Part shown: positions 42,586-51,655 of the stretch, one piece after another
Layout: every line of letters begins with the position of its first letter
Position numbering within the stretch: the first letter of the stretch is position 1
Assembly: GCA_900318555.1 (NCBI GenBank)
Contig: ONKX01000001.1
Location: 50,815 to 114,814, forward strand
Length of the DNA stretch: 64,000 nt
Reading direction: 5' to 3'
DNA from: an uncultured Prevotellaceae bacterium
Lineage (GTDB): Bacteria; Bacteroidota; Bacteroidia; Bacteroidales; Bacteroidaceae
Notes under the pieces: generated by a model
Told to the model about the DNA's origin: nothing
Seen by the model: the letters and a program-made list of their open reading frames with translations, nothing else
Database searches by the model: none
Position numbers and translations under genes: made by a program

Positions 42586-45249
42586 ATGATGACAGCCAAC
42601 GAGATCCGCGACTCTTTCAAGAAGTTTTTCGAGTCAAAACAACACGCCATCGTGCCCTCTGCACCGATGGTAATCAAGGACGACCCCACGTTGATGTTTA
42701 CCAACGCGGGCATGAACCAGTGGAAAGATATTATATTAGGTACGCGCGACCCAGAACCGCGTCGTCGTGCAGATACTCAGAAGTGTCTACGTGTCAGCGG
42801 TAAGCATAACGACTTGGAAGAGGTAGGTCACGACACCTACCACCACACCATGTTCGAGATGCTCGGCAACTGGTCGTTTGGCGACTACTTCAAGGAGGGT
42901 GCCATCGATATGGCATGGGAGTATCTGGTGGATGTGCTGAAATTGAATCCCGCTGATCTGTACGTCACTGTTTTCGAGGGTTCACCCGAAGAAAATATTC
43001 CTCGCGACGACGAGGCCGCCAAGTACTGGGCCAAGCACGTGCCCGAGGACCATATCATCAATGGTAACAAGCACGATAACTTCTGGGAGATGGGCGATAC
43101 GGGTCCCTGCGGTCCATGCTCTGAGATTCACGTTGACTCTCGCACTCCCGAGCAGAAAGCGGCCAGCGGCAAAACAGGTCGTGAGCTCGTCAATCAGGAC
43201 GATCCACAGGTCATCGAAATCTGGAACCTCGTGTTTATGCAGTTCAACCGCAAGGCTGACGGAAGCCTCGAGAAGCTGTCGATGAACGTCATCGATACCG
43301 GTATGGGCTTCGAGCGCTTAGTTCGCATGATGCAGGGCAAGCATTCCAATTACGACACTGATGTCTTCCAGCCCATCATCAAGGCCGAGCAGGACATCAC
43401 TGGTCTGAAATACTTCACCTTCGAGGAAGAGACAGAGACTCCTATCAGCAAGGAACAAGACGATATCAACGTCGCTATGCGCGTCTGCGCCGACCATCTG
43501 CGTGCTGTATCGTTCTCCATTGCTGACGGTCAGCTGCCTTCTAATGCCAAGGCCGGTTACGTCATCCGTCGTATCTTGCGTCGTGCCGTACGTTATGCTT
43601 ACACTTTCCTCGGACAGAAGGACGGTTTTCTCTATAAGCTCGTCCCCACCCTCGTTCACGAGATGGGCGATGCCTTCCCTGAACTGAAGGCTCAGCAGCA
43701 GCTGATTACCAAGGTGATTAAGGAAGAGGAAGACAGCTTCCTTCGCACCCTCGACAAAGGTATCTCCCTGCTCGATAAGGCTATGGAAGAGCTCAAGGCT
43801 CAGGGCAAGAACCAGTTGGACGGTGTTCAGGCTTTCCGCTTGTTCGACACCTATGGTTTCCCCCTCGACCTCACGGAACTCATCTGTCGTGAGAACGGCT
43901 TTACGGTTGATGAGGAGCAGTTCAACGTCGAGATGCAGAAGCAGAAGGAGCGTGCCCGCAATGCCGCTGCCGTCGAGAACAGCGACTGGACGGAGCTGCA
44001 GGCTGGTGAACAGCAGTTCGTAGGCTACGACTATACCGAATACAATTGTCATATCCTGCGCTATCGCAAGGTCACCCAGAAGAAGAACGAGTTCTATGAG
44101 CTCGTGCTCGACGCCACACCGTTCTATGGTGAAATGGGTGGACAGGTAGGTGATTGCGGTGTGCTCTGCAACGAGAACGAGACCATCGACATCATCGATA
44201 CCAAGCGCGAGAACAACCAAAGCGTACATATCGTGAAGCAGTTGCCAAAGGATCCCGCTGCCGAGTTCATGGCATGCGTCGATACCGACAAGCGCAACGC
44301 TTCCGCTGCCAATCATACCGCCACTCACCTGCTGGACTATGCCTTGAAGCAGATTCTCGGCGACCACGTAGAGCAGAAGGGTTCGTTTGTAAGCCCCGAC
44401 ACCCTGCGCTTCGACTTCTCACACTTTGAGAAAGTCACCGACGAACAGTTGCGTGAGGTAGAGCGTATGGTGAACGACATGATTCGTCAGGACATCCATA
44501 TCGACGAGCATCGCGACGTGCCTTTCGACGAGGCCAAGAAGCTTGGTGCCATCGCTCTCTTCGGCGAAAAGTACGGAGACAAGGTCCGTGTGGTTCGTTT
44601 CGGTCCCTCTTGCGAGTTCTGCGGTGGTATTCATGCTACCTCAACAGGTCGCATCGGTTTCTTCAAGATCCTCTCTGAGAGCAGTGTTGCTGCCGGCATC
44701 CGTCGTATTGAGGCCACTACCGGTAAGGATTGCGAAGAGCGTCTCTACCAGATGGAGGACATCCTCAAGAACATCAAGTCGTTCTTCAACAATGCGAAGG
44801 ACTTGCAGGGCGTTATCCAGAAGTATATCGATGAGCACGACGCCATGAAAAAGGAGATTGAAGGCTTCCAGGCACAGGCCGTAGAGCGTGCTGCCCAGCG
44901 TCTCGTTGAAAAGGCCCGCACCATCAATGGCGTTACCGTCATCACATCTGTCGTGCCCATGGCTCCCGCTGCTGCCAAGGACCTCGCCTTCAAGATTCGT
45001 GCCGCTGTCAATGGCTCATTGCTCTGCGTCATCGGTTCTCACGACAACAACAAGCCCCAGCTCTCCATCATGATGAGCGACGATATGGTTTCAGACCACG
45101 GTCTCAACGCAGGTCAGATGGTTCGAGAAGCCGCTAAACTCATCCAGGGTGGTGGCGGTGGTCAACCCCACTTCGCTCAGGCTGGTGGTAAGAATGTCGA
45201 TGGACTCAGTGCTGCAGTCGATAAGGTCATCGAACTTGCAAACCTCTGA
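42586..45249 (+). CDS. alaS: Alanyl-tRNA synthetase
   Basis: 887 aa, full length (a second in-frame ATG at 42589). Class II catalytic core at the N-terminus: [45 protein letters not shown]. Editing domain zinc ligands in NHTATHLL (~575) and CGGIHAT (~678). C-terminal coiled coil and DHHA1-like Gly-rich end ([14 protein letters not shown]). Charges tRNA-Ala. The start lies 56 bp after attR with only a terminator hairpin between, so its promoter must be in element DNA. Stop is immediately next to the stop of the convergent gene. Confidence 0.97.
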   Translation: MMTANEIRDSFKKFFESKQHAIVPSAPMVIKDDPTLMFTNAGMNQWKDIILGTRDPEPRRRADTQKCLRVSGKHNDLEEVGHDTYHHTMFEMLGNWSFGDYFKEGAIDMAWEYLVDVLKLNPADLYVTVFEGSPEENIPRDDEAAKYWAKHVPEDHIINGNKHDNFWEMGDTGPCGPCSEIHVDSRTPEQKAASGKTGRELVNQDDPQVIEIWNLVFMQFNRKADGSLEKLSMNVIDTGMGFERLVRMMQGKHSNYDTDVFQPIIKAEQDITGLKYFTFEEETETPISKEQDDINVAMRVCADHLRAVSFSIADGQLPSNAKAGYVIRRILRRAVRYAYTFLGQKDGFLYKLVPTLVHEMGDAFPELKAQQQLITKVIKEEEDSFLRTLDKGISLLDKAMEELKAQGKNQLDGVQAFRLFDTYGFPLDLTELICRENGFTVDEEQFNVEMQKQKERARNAAAVENSDWTELQAGEQQFVGYDYTEYNCHILRYRKVTQKKNEFYELVLDATPFYGEMGGQVGDCGVLCNENETIDIIDTKRENNQSVHIVKQLPKDPAAEFMACVDTDKRNASAANHTATHLLDYALKQILGDHVEQKGSFVSPDTLRFDFSHFEKVTDEQLREVERMVNDMIRQDIHIDEHRDVPFDEAKKLGAIALFGEKYGDKVRVVRFGPSCEFCGGIHATSTGRIGFFKILSESSVAAGIRRIEATTGKDCEERLYQMEDILKNIKSFFNNAKDLQGVIQKYIDEHDAMKKEIEGFQAQAVERAAQRLVEKARTINGVTVITSVVPMAPAAAKDLAFKIRAAVNGSLLCVIGSHDNNKPQLSIMMSDDMVSDHGLNAGQMVREAAKLIQGGGGGQPHFAQAGGKNVDGLSAAVDKVIELANL

Positions 45250-46170
45250 TTATTCCAGTTTTTCTTTCTTAGAACTGATTTGCGTTAGTTTGCCGTTCTT
45301 CCACTTGTAGGTTTCGAAATAGAGTGTGTTGACGTCGCGGATAACGCAGTCAATGGTTTTCTTCTGCTCGTCGAAGTTGGGGTCCGTAATGCTCTCAAAT
45401 GCTTCGACGTAGTAGTATTGGCGTGTCGCAGGGTTCCACACGAAAACCTTGTACATGTCCTGTGTACGGACGGTCATACCGATAAACACCATGATGTCGG
45501 GGATGCCGTCGAAGTTGACGTCCTCCTCCCTGATCCATTGCAGTTCGTCGGCACGATCGGCCTCATAGGCAATACACAACGGCTCCTCGAAACTCAACGG
45601 ACTCTTCTGACCGTTGACAAAGAAATCGACGTGGATATCGCTGAGCCAACCGTTCTCATCCTTGTCGAAACGCTTCTCTATGCGCCATGCCTCACGCTTC
45701 GGAGCATGGAGCACCGAGGGCAGTTCCTTGACCCACGAAGGCTTGTCGAACACCGCCTCCATCTGCGTCATCGGCAGCGACTTACCCGTCGCAGGATTCG
45801 TCCACGAACCCTTATAAAAATGGTAGTCGCCCTCCACCTCATAATACATCAGCGTAAAGCGTCCGGTGATGGCACCATCTGGCTGATATTCAGTAAATTT
45901 GATGGCATAGAGGTTGTCGCTGTTAGGTGCCTTCGGGTCCGCTTTCGTTTCCTCTCCGACAATGAGGATAGGTGCCGGATTCTTCGCATTCGGGTAGTAG
46001 ATATACCCCGCATTCACCCATTCTCCGTCGTTCAGTCCCGTGTACCACACGATTTCTATGGGAATCTTGTTGTTCAGTTTCCCCTTGAATCCATACTTTT
46101 CGTTATAAGCCTGTGCTGCAGCACCTGTGGCGCACATCAGCAGCAAAAATGTCAATAATTTCTTCATCAT
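45250..46170 (-). CDS. Secreted protein of unknown function with FG-GAP-like motif
   Basis: 306 aa from ATG 46170 (46167 also possible); the longer upstream frame crosses the divergent promoter and gene. Signal peptide MMKKLLTFLLLMCATGAAAQ. Mostly beta, aromatic-rich; DVNFDGIPDIMVFIG resembles the DxNxDGxxD calcium loop of FG-GAP/VCBS-like proteins. Probably periplasmic or surface. Zero gap to alaS on the other strand. Confidence 0.75.
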   Translation of the reverse strand: MMKKLLTFLLLMCATGAAAQAYNEKYGFKGKLNNKIPIEIVWYTGLNDGEWVNAGYIYYPNAKNPAPILIVGEETKADPKAPNSDNLYAIKFTEYQPDGAITGRFTLMYYEVEGDYHFYKGSWTNPATGKSLPMTQMEAVFDKPSWVKELPSVLHAPKREAWRIEKRFDKDENGWLSDIHVDFFVNGQKSPLSFEEPLCIAYEADRADELQWIREEDVNFDGIPDIMVFIGMTVRTQDMYKVFVWNPATRQYYYVEAFESITDPNFDEQKKTIDCVIRDVNTLYFETYKWKNGKLTQISSKKEKLE

Positions 46171-46199
46171 GACTGTCACAAGTTTACGGTTTACGGCTG

Positions 46200-46231
46200 C
46201 GAAGGTACGAAAAAAAAGAATGAAATACAAA
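46200..46231 (-). promoter_or_regulatory. Promoter of the 306-aa secreted protein
   Basis: Minus-strand TTTG (46228-46231), 20-nt spacer, TACCTTCG (46200-46207), a one-base variant of the -7 box. Confidence 0.65.
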
Positions 46232-46257
46232 AGAAATTTGATTTTTTGCCATTTTAT

Positions 46258-46288
46258 TTTGCATATTGCACGATTTTTCGTACCTTCG
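46258..46288 (+). promoter_or_regulatory. Promoter of the RluA-type gene
   Basis: TTTG (46258-46261), 19-nt spacer, TACCTTCG (46281-46288), 8 nt before the ATG; near-leaderless. It shares the same -7 variant as the divergent promoter. Confidence 0.65.
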
Positions 46289-46296
46289 CAGGCGTT

Positions 46297-46983
46297 ATGC
46301 AGGTGATTTACGAAGATAACCACATCATCATCGTCGCCAAGGAGAGCGGCGAAATCGTGCAAGGCGACAAGACCGGCGACACACCGCTGTCGGAAACGGT
46401 GAAGGCCTACATCAAGGAAAAGTACCAGAAACCCGGTGCTGTCTTTCTCGGTGTCGTTCACCGTCTGGACCGTCCCGTGGCAGGATTGGTGATGTTTGCG
46501 CGGACGTCAAAGGCCCTGGCGCGCTTGAACACGATGTTTCGTGACGGTGAGGTGCACAAGACCTATTGGGCGCTGGTGAGTAAGATGGAAGATGGAAGAT
46601 GTCAGATGGCAGATGACGGAGACTGGCACACCCTGAAACACTGGTTGGTGCGCAACGAGAAACAGAACAAGTCGTACGCCTACGACCACGAAGTTCCCAA
46701 TTCGAAGAAAGCCATTTTGAAATACCGCGTGGCAGGTCATACCGACCGCTACACGCTCTTGGAAGTGAACCTGCTGACGGGTCGTCATCACCAGATTCGC
46801 TGTCAGTTGGCAGCAATGGGTTGTCCCATCAAGGGCGACCTGAAATACGGTGCCAAGCGCAGCAATCCCGACGGCAGCATCTCGTTGCTATCACGCCGCA
46901 TGGAGTTCATCCATCCCGTGTCGAAGGAACATATCGTCGTCGAAGCACCGCTGACAGGAATATGGGAGAGAGTTGAAAGTTGA
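46297..46983 (+). CDS. RluA-family pseudouridine synthase
   Basis: 228 aa from ATG 46297. Contains the family motif HRLDRPVAGLVMFART with the catalytic Asp (residue ~58), followed by YWALV and LLTGRHHQIRCQL. No S4 domain, so a single-domain RluA/RluC-type rRNA or tRNA pseudouridine synthase; exact target unknown. A simple-repeat insertion (MEDGRCQMADDGD, DNA ~46588-46620) sits between core strands. The stop merges into a GTTGAAAGGTGAAA tandem repeat. Confidence 0.88.
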   Translation: MQVIYEDNHIIIVAKESGEIVQGDKTGDTPLSETVKAYIKEKYQKPGAVFLGVVHRLDRPVAGLVMFARTSKALARLNTMFRDGEVHKTYWALVSKMEDGRCQMADDGDWHTLKHWLVRNEKQNKSYAYDHEVPNSKKAILKYRVAGHTDRYTLLEVNLLTGRHHQIRCQLAAMGCPIKGDLKYGAKRSNPDGSISLLSRRMEFIHPVSKEHIVVEAPLTGIWERVES

Positions 46984-47008
46984 AAGGTGAAAGTTGAAAG
47001 GTGAAAGT
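46971..47008. repeat. Tandem repeat GTTGAAAGGTGAAA at the rluA-like/tamB junction
   Basis: About 2.5 units of GTTGAAAGGTGAAA, beginning inside the last codons of the pseudouridine synthase gene. Confidence 0.65.
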
Positions 47009-47033
47009 TTATAGATAATAGTTAAGAGTTGAG

Positions 47034-50000
47034 GTGAAGAAAGCGTTGTGGTGGATATTGGGCATTTTGCTGAGCCCGTTGGTGCTTTTTGTGGTGCTGA
47101 CGGTGTTGCTTTATCTGCCACCCGTCCAAAACTGGGCCGTCGATAAAGTGGCCGAAATCGCCTCCGAGAAGACCGGCATGCAAATCACTGTGGGTCACGT
47201 AAACCTCTCATTCCCACTGGATTTGGCCATCGACGACTTCATGATGATTCACGAGGGCGACACCATTGCCAACGTCGAACACATGGTGGCCGACGTCGAG
47301 CTGTGGCCGTTGCTGGAGAAACGCGTCGTCATCAACGAACTGGAGGTCACCAACACGCAGCTGAACACCAACGGCTTCGTGGAAGCAGCGGTGGTAAAGG
47401 GCCATTTCAACCGCCTCGCACTCACCAGCAAGGGCATCGACCTCGACAAGCAGACGGTGGAAGTCAACGGTGCACTACTCGATGACGCCCACCTTGACAT
47501 CCAGCTTCGCGACTCGGTGCCTGAGGACACGACGACCACCCCCACGCTCTGGATCATTCATGCCGACAGTCTGACCATCAGCCGCAGCGACCTGTCGTTG
47601 CACCTCGCAGACGACAGCACGCATATCTACACCCGCATGGGCGACTTGAAAGTCCGCGAAGTACTTGCCGACTTAGGAAAACCCGCTTATAGCGTCGGCA
47701 GCATCGACTGGAACGACGGTGCCCTGCGCTACAACGATATCGACATGCCGCAGTTGAGCCTCCACACGGGTCCTTTGCGCATGGAGAACGACAGCGTCAA
47801 GGTGCCCCACCTGCAACTGAAAACTGCCGACAGCGACCTCATCGTCGGCCTCGATATGCCCCTGTCGCTGACGGACTCGCTGAATCCCGGCAACATGCAA
47901 CTCACGATGGATGCCCAGTTGGCGCGCAACGACCTGATGCCCTTCCTCTCGTCGCTCCCCCGCCCCATGCAAGAACGGTGGCCGCAATACCCACTGAGCG
48001 TGAAAGGACGCGTAAAGGGCAACCTGGAATGCATGGAATTCACCGACCTCGACCTGTCGCTGCCCACGGCATTAGCAGCCAAAGCCAGCGGTTTCGTGGC
48101 AAATCTCAACGACCTGAAACGCCTCAAGGCCGATGTCGATTTCGAGGCCCGGACCCAGGACCTCAGCTTCGTGACGGCCGCCCTGCCTCGCGACATCCAG
48201 CGCAACTACCGCATCCCCAACGGCATGAGTGCCAACGGTCATCTCAAGGCCAACGGTGCCGACTATGACGCCGACGTCACCCTCCACGAGGGCGGCGGTA
48301 CGGTGAAGGCCAAGGGTCGCATCAATACCGACGTGATGCGCTACGACGTCACCGCCCACATCGACCGTCTGAACCTCCACCACTTCATGCCGCGCGACTC
48401 GTTCTACACCGTCACTGCCGACATCACGGCCAAAGGCGTGGGCACCGACATCTTCTCGCCCCGCACCACGCTCCATGCCGACGCCAACATAAAACACCTG
48501 GGCTACGGCCACTGGAACCTCGACAACGTGACGGCAAAGGCTGACATCAAGAACGGACAGGCCCATGCCGACATCCATAGCGACAACAAGCTCATGAACG
48601 GCATCGTGACCGTCGATGCACTGATGAAGAAACGCCAGATCGACGGTACGCTGACGGCCGACCTCAACCGCCTGGATCTCTACGCCATGGGACTGACGCC
48701 CCATCCGCTGAGCATCGGACTCTGCGGCCATGTCGATGTGAATTCCGACATGAAGCTGACACATAGCGTCAGCGGACTCATCAACGACCTGACGCTGCGC
48801 GACTCCAGCAAGACCTACCGTCCCGGTGACATCGGGCTGCTCGTCAAGACACGTCCCGACACCACCTATCTCCGCGCACAAAGCGGTGACTTCATCGTCA
48901 AGGCCGACGCCAGTGGCGACTACGAACGCCTCCTGCGACGCCTCACGGTACTCAGCGATTCCGTCGCCGGTCAGTTCCACCAGCGCATCATCGACCAGCC
49001 CGCCATCCGCCGCCTGCTTCCCATCATGAAGCTCCACGTCGAGAGCAAGCAAGACAACCCCATTGTCACCTTCCTGAACAGCAGTCAGGGCATCGACTTC
49101 AAGCAACTGCTATTCGACATGGATACGTCGCCCGAGACCGGCATCAACGGCAAGGGCTACGTCCACGCACTGGCCATCGACGACATGCGCCTCGACACCA
49201 TCAATTTCAGTCTCGTACAGCGCAAGAACCACCTGTCGTTCCAAGGTCAGGTGCGCAACAACAAGAAGAACCCGCAGTTTGTCTTCAACACCCTCATCGA
49301 CGGACTGTTCCAGGAGCGCGGCGCCACCTTCGGCGTGCGCTACTACGACGTCAACGACCGTCTGGGCATCCGTCTGGGCGCCAAGGCCGAGATGGTCGAT
49401 TCCGGCATCAACCTGCACCTGCTGCCCGAACGTCCTACCATCGGCTACAAGGAGTTCAACCTCAACCCCGACAACTTCATCCTGCTGGCACGCGGTCATA
49501 AGGTACGTACAAAGATAGACCTCATTGCCGACGACGGCACCGGCGTAAAAATCTATTCCGAGGACAGCGACCCCACGGCCCTGCAAGACATCACCATCAG
49601 CCTCAACAAGCTGAACCTGGGCGAGGTCACCAGCGTCCTGCCCTACTATCTGCCCCAGATGACCGGCATCCTCAACGGCGACTTCCACGTCATCCAGAAT
49701 GCCGACGGCCAACTGTCGATGGTCAGCGACATGGCCGTGCACAATATGACCTACGAGCGCAGCCCCATCGGCAATATCAGCACCGAGCTGATGTATCTGC
49801 AGAAGGAAGACGACGCGCACGCCATCGAGGCACGACTGATGAAGGACGACAACGAGATAGGACTGCTCACGGGAACCTATTATAACAAGGACAACAAGCG
49901 CATCGACGCACGTCTGCTCCTCGAGCGCCTGCCGCTGTCGGTGGTCAACGGATTCATTCCCGACCAGCTCTTCGGATTCCACGGCTACAGCGAAGGCGAA

Positions 50001-51545
50001 CTGGCCATCAAGGGCACGCTCAACGCTCCGAAGGTCGATGGCGAAGTCTATCTCGACTCCTCCTATCTCGAAAGCATCCCCTACGGTGTCCGCCTGCGTT
50101 TCGACAACGACCCCGTGCGCATCGTCAATTCGAAGCTGCTGCTCGAAAACTTCACCGTCTATGCCTACAACAACAACCCGCTCAACATCCAGGGCGACAT
50201 CGATTTCAGCAACCCCGACCGCATGCTGGTGAACCTCCGCATGCAGGCCCGCGACTTCCAGATTATCGGTGCCGATGAGAACCCCAAGAGCATCGCTTAC
50301 GGCAAAGTTTTCGTCAATATGTTTGCCCGCATGAACGGTCCCGTGGACAACCTCAACATGCGCGGCCGACTCGACGTGCTCGGTTCGACGGACATGAGTT
50401 ACGTGCTGCGCGACACCCCGCTATCGACGGACAACCACCTGAACGATTTGGTGAAATTCACCGACTTCAGCGACACTACGCAAGTCGTTGTGACGCGTCC
50501 ACAACTCGGTGGTTTCCAGATGGATATGACGATTGACGTATCTAAAGGTGCACACGTCATGGCCTACCTCAACACCGACCACTCGAACTACATCGACCTC
50601 ATGGGCGGCGGCACGCTGCGCATGCAATATACCCCTGCCGACAACCTCGTCCTCCGCGGTCGTTACACGCTGTCGAACGGCGAGATGAAATACTCGCTGC
50701 CCGTCATCCCGCTGAAGACCTTCACCATTCAGGACGGCTCATACATCGAGTTCACCGGCGACCCCATGAACCCAACGCTCAACATCACCGCCACCGAGCG
50801 CACCAAAGCCTCCGTTTCCGGCTCCAGCGGTGCGGGACGCAGCGTCGATTTTGATTGCGGTGTGAAGATTACCCAGACGCTCAACAACATGGGTGTGGAG
50901 TTTACCCTCGACGCACCCCAGGACATGATTATCCACAGCGAACTGCAGGCCATGGGTCGCGAACAGCGCGGCAAGCTCGCCGTCACCATGCTCACCACGG
51001 GCATGTATCTGGCCGACGGCAACACCAGCGCCTTCTCCATGAACTCCGCCCTGAGCTCGTTCCTCAACAGCGAGATCAACAGCATCACCGGCAACGCCCT
51101 GCGCACGCTGGACCTCTCGATGGGCATGGACAACACCACCGACGCGGCGGGCAATTCGCACACCGACTATTCGTTCAAGTTTGCCAAGCGCTTCATGAAC
51201 AACCGCCTGAAGATTGTCGTCGGCGGCAAGGTGTCCACCGGTGCCGAACTGCAACAGCGCAACTCGTCGTTCTTCGACAATGTGTTGCTCGAATACCGCC
51301 TCGACCAGACCGCCAACAAGTTCGTCACGCTGTTCTACGAAAACAACAGCTACGACTGGCTCGACGGCTACACTCAGAAATACGGCGGTGGCTTCACATG
51401 GCGCCGCTCGCTGAACAGCTTCTGGGACATCTTCCGCTTCAAGGATCCCCAGACGCCCGTCCCCATGCGTCCGCGTGAGACCGGCTCCCCCGCCCTCGCC
51501 CCGCGCGACAGCGTCAGTAGCGACACGATAAAGGTAAAAAGGTAA
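47034..51545 (+). CDS. tamB: TamB translocation and assembly module protein
   Basis: 1503 aa from a GTG start (47034). N-terminal membrane anchor (WWILGILLSPLVLFVVLTVL), a long repetitive beta-rich body (AsmA-like bridge) and the C-terminal TamB/DUF490 domain (about 1100-1470, with ITATERTKASVSG and MLTTGMYLADGNTSAFSMNS). Such proteins span the periplasm and move lipid or help outer-membrane protein assembly with a BamA-family partner, here the next gene. The last codons (KVKR) lie in a GGTAAAAA microsatellite. Much more G/C-rich than the integrated element. Confidence 0.92.
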   Translation: MKKALWWILGILLSPLVLFVVLTVLLYLPPVQNWAVDKVAEIASEKTGMQITVGHVNLSFPLDLAIDDFMMIHEGDTIANVEHMVADVELWPLLEKRVVINELEVTNTQLNTNGFVEAAVVKGHFNRLALTSKGIDLDKQTVEVNGALLDDAHLDIQLRDSVPEDTTTTPTLWIIHADSLTISRSDLSLHLADDSTHIYTRMGDLKVREVLADLGKPAYSVGSIDWNDGALRYNDIDMPQLSLHTGPLRMENDSVKVPHLQLKTADSDLIVGLDMPLSLTDSLNPGNMQLTMDAQLARNDLMPFLSSLPRPMQERWPQYPLSVKGRVKGNLECMEFTDLDLSLPTALAAKASGFVANLNDLKRLKADVDFEARTQDLSFVTAALPRDIQRNYRIPNGMSANGHLKANGADYDADVTLHEGGGTVKAKGRINTDVMRYDVTAHIDRLNLHHFMPRDSFYTVTADITAKGVGTDIFSPRTTLHADANIKHLGYGHWNLDNVTAKADIKNGQAHADIHSDNKLMNGIVTVDALMKKRQIDGTLTADLNRLDLYAMGLTPHPLSIGLCGHVDVNSDMKLTHSVSGLINDLTLRDSSKTYRPGDIGLLVKTRPDTTYLRAQSGDFIVKADASGDYERLLRRLTVLSDSVAGQFHQRIIDQPAIRRLLPIMKLHVESKQDNPIVTFLNSSQGIDFKQLLFDMDTSPETGINGKGYVHALAIDDMRLDTINFSLVQRKNHLSFQGQVRNNKKNPQFVFNTLIDGLFQERGATFGVRYYDVNDRLGIRLGAKAEMVDSGINLHLLPERPTIGYKEFNLNPDNFILLARGHKVRTKIDLIADDGTGVKIYSEDSDPTALQDITISLNKLNLGEVTSVLPYYLPQMTGILNGDFHVIQNADGQLSMVSDMAVHNMTYERSPIGNISTELMYLQKEDDAHAIEARLMKDDNEIGLLTGTYYNKDNKRIDARLLLERLPLSVVNGFIPDQLFGFHGYSEGELAIKGTLNAPKVDGEVYLDSSYLESIPYGVRLRFDNDPVRIVNSKLLLENFTVYAYNNNPLNIQGDIDFSNPDRMLVNLRMQARDFQIIGADENPKSIAYGKVFVNMFARMNGPVDNLNMRGRLDVLGSTDMSYVLRDTPLSTDNHLNDLVKFTDFSDTTQVVVTRPQLGGFQMDMTIDVSKGAHVMAYLNTDHSNYIDLMGGGTLRMQYTPADNLVLRGRYTLSNGEMKYSLPVIPLKTFTIQDGSYIEFTGDPMNPTLNITATERTKASVSGSSGAGRSVDFDCGVKITQTLNNMGVEFTLDAPQDMIIHSELQAMGREQRGKLAVTMLTTGMYLADGNTSAFSMNSALSSFLNSEINSITGNALRTLDLSMGMDNTTDAAGNSHTDYSFKFAKRFMNNRLKIVVGGKVSTGAELQQRNSSFFDNVLLEYRLDQTANKFVTLFYENNSYDWLDGYTQKYGGGFTWRRSLNSFWDIFRFKDPQTPVPMRPRETGSPALAPRDSVSSDTIKVKR

Positions 51546-51655
51546 AAAAGTAAAAAGGTAAGAAAATGACGAACATATATACCAAAGAAAAGATAATGGG
51601 AAGTAAGATGGCCAAGGTCTTTTTACCTTTTTACCTTTTTACTTTTTTACTTTTA
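51531..51655. repeat. Opposed microsatellites at the tamB/tamL junction
   Basis: GGTAAAAA-type repeats (51534-51561) across the tamB stop, and TTTTTACC/TTTTTTACT repeats (about 51618-51655) in the tamL signal-peptide codons. The two tracts are complementary and can form an mRNA hairpin enclosing both possible tamL start codons. Confidence 0.65.

Noticed and set aside
43318-44367. 349-aa minus-strand frame inside alaS
   Set aside because: Antisense to a highly conserved gene; arises from its codon bias.
48072-49982. Two long minus-strand frames inside tamB
   Set aside because: Val/Asp/Gly-rich products typical of antisense G/C-rich codons; no initiation signal.
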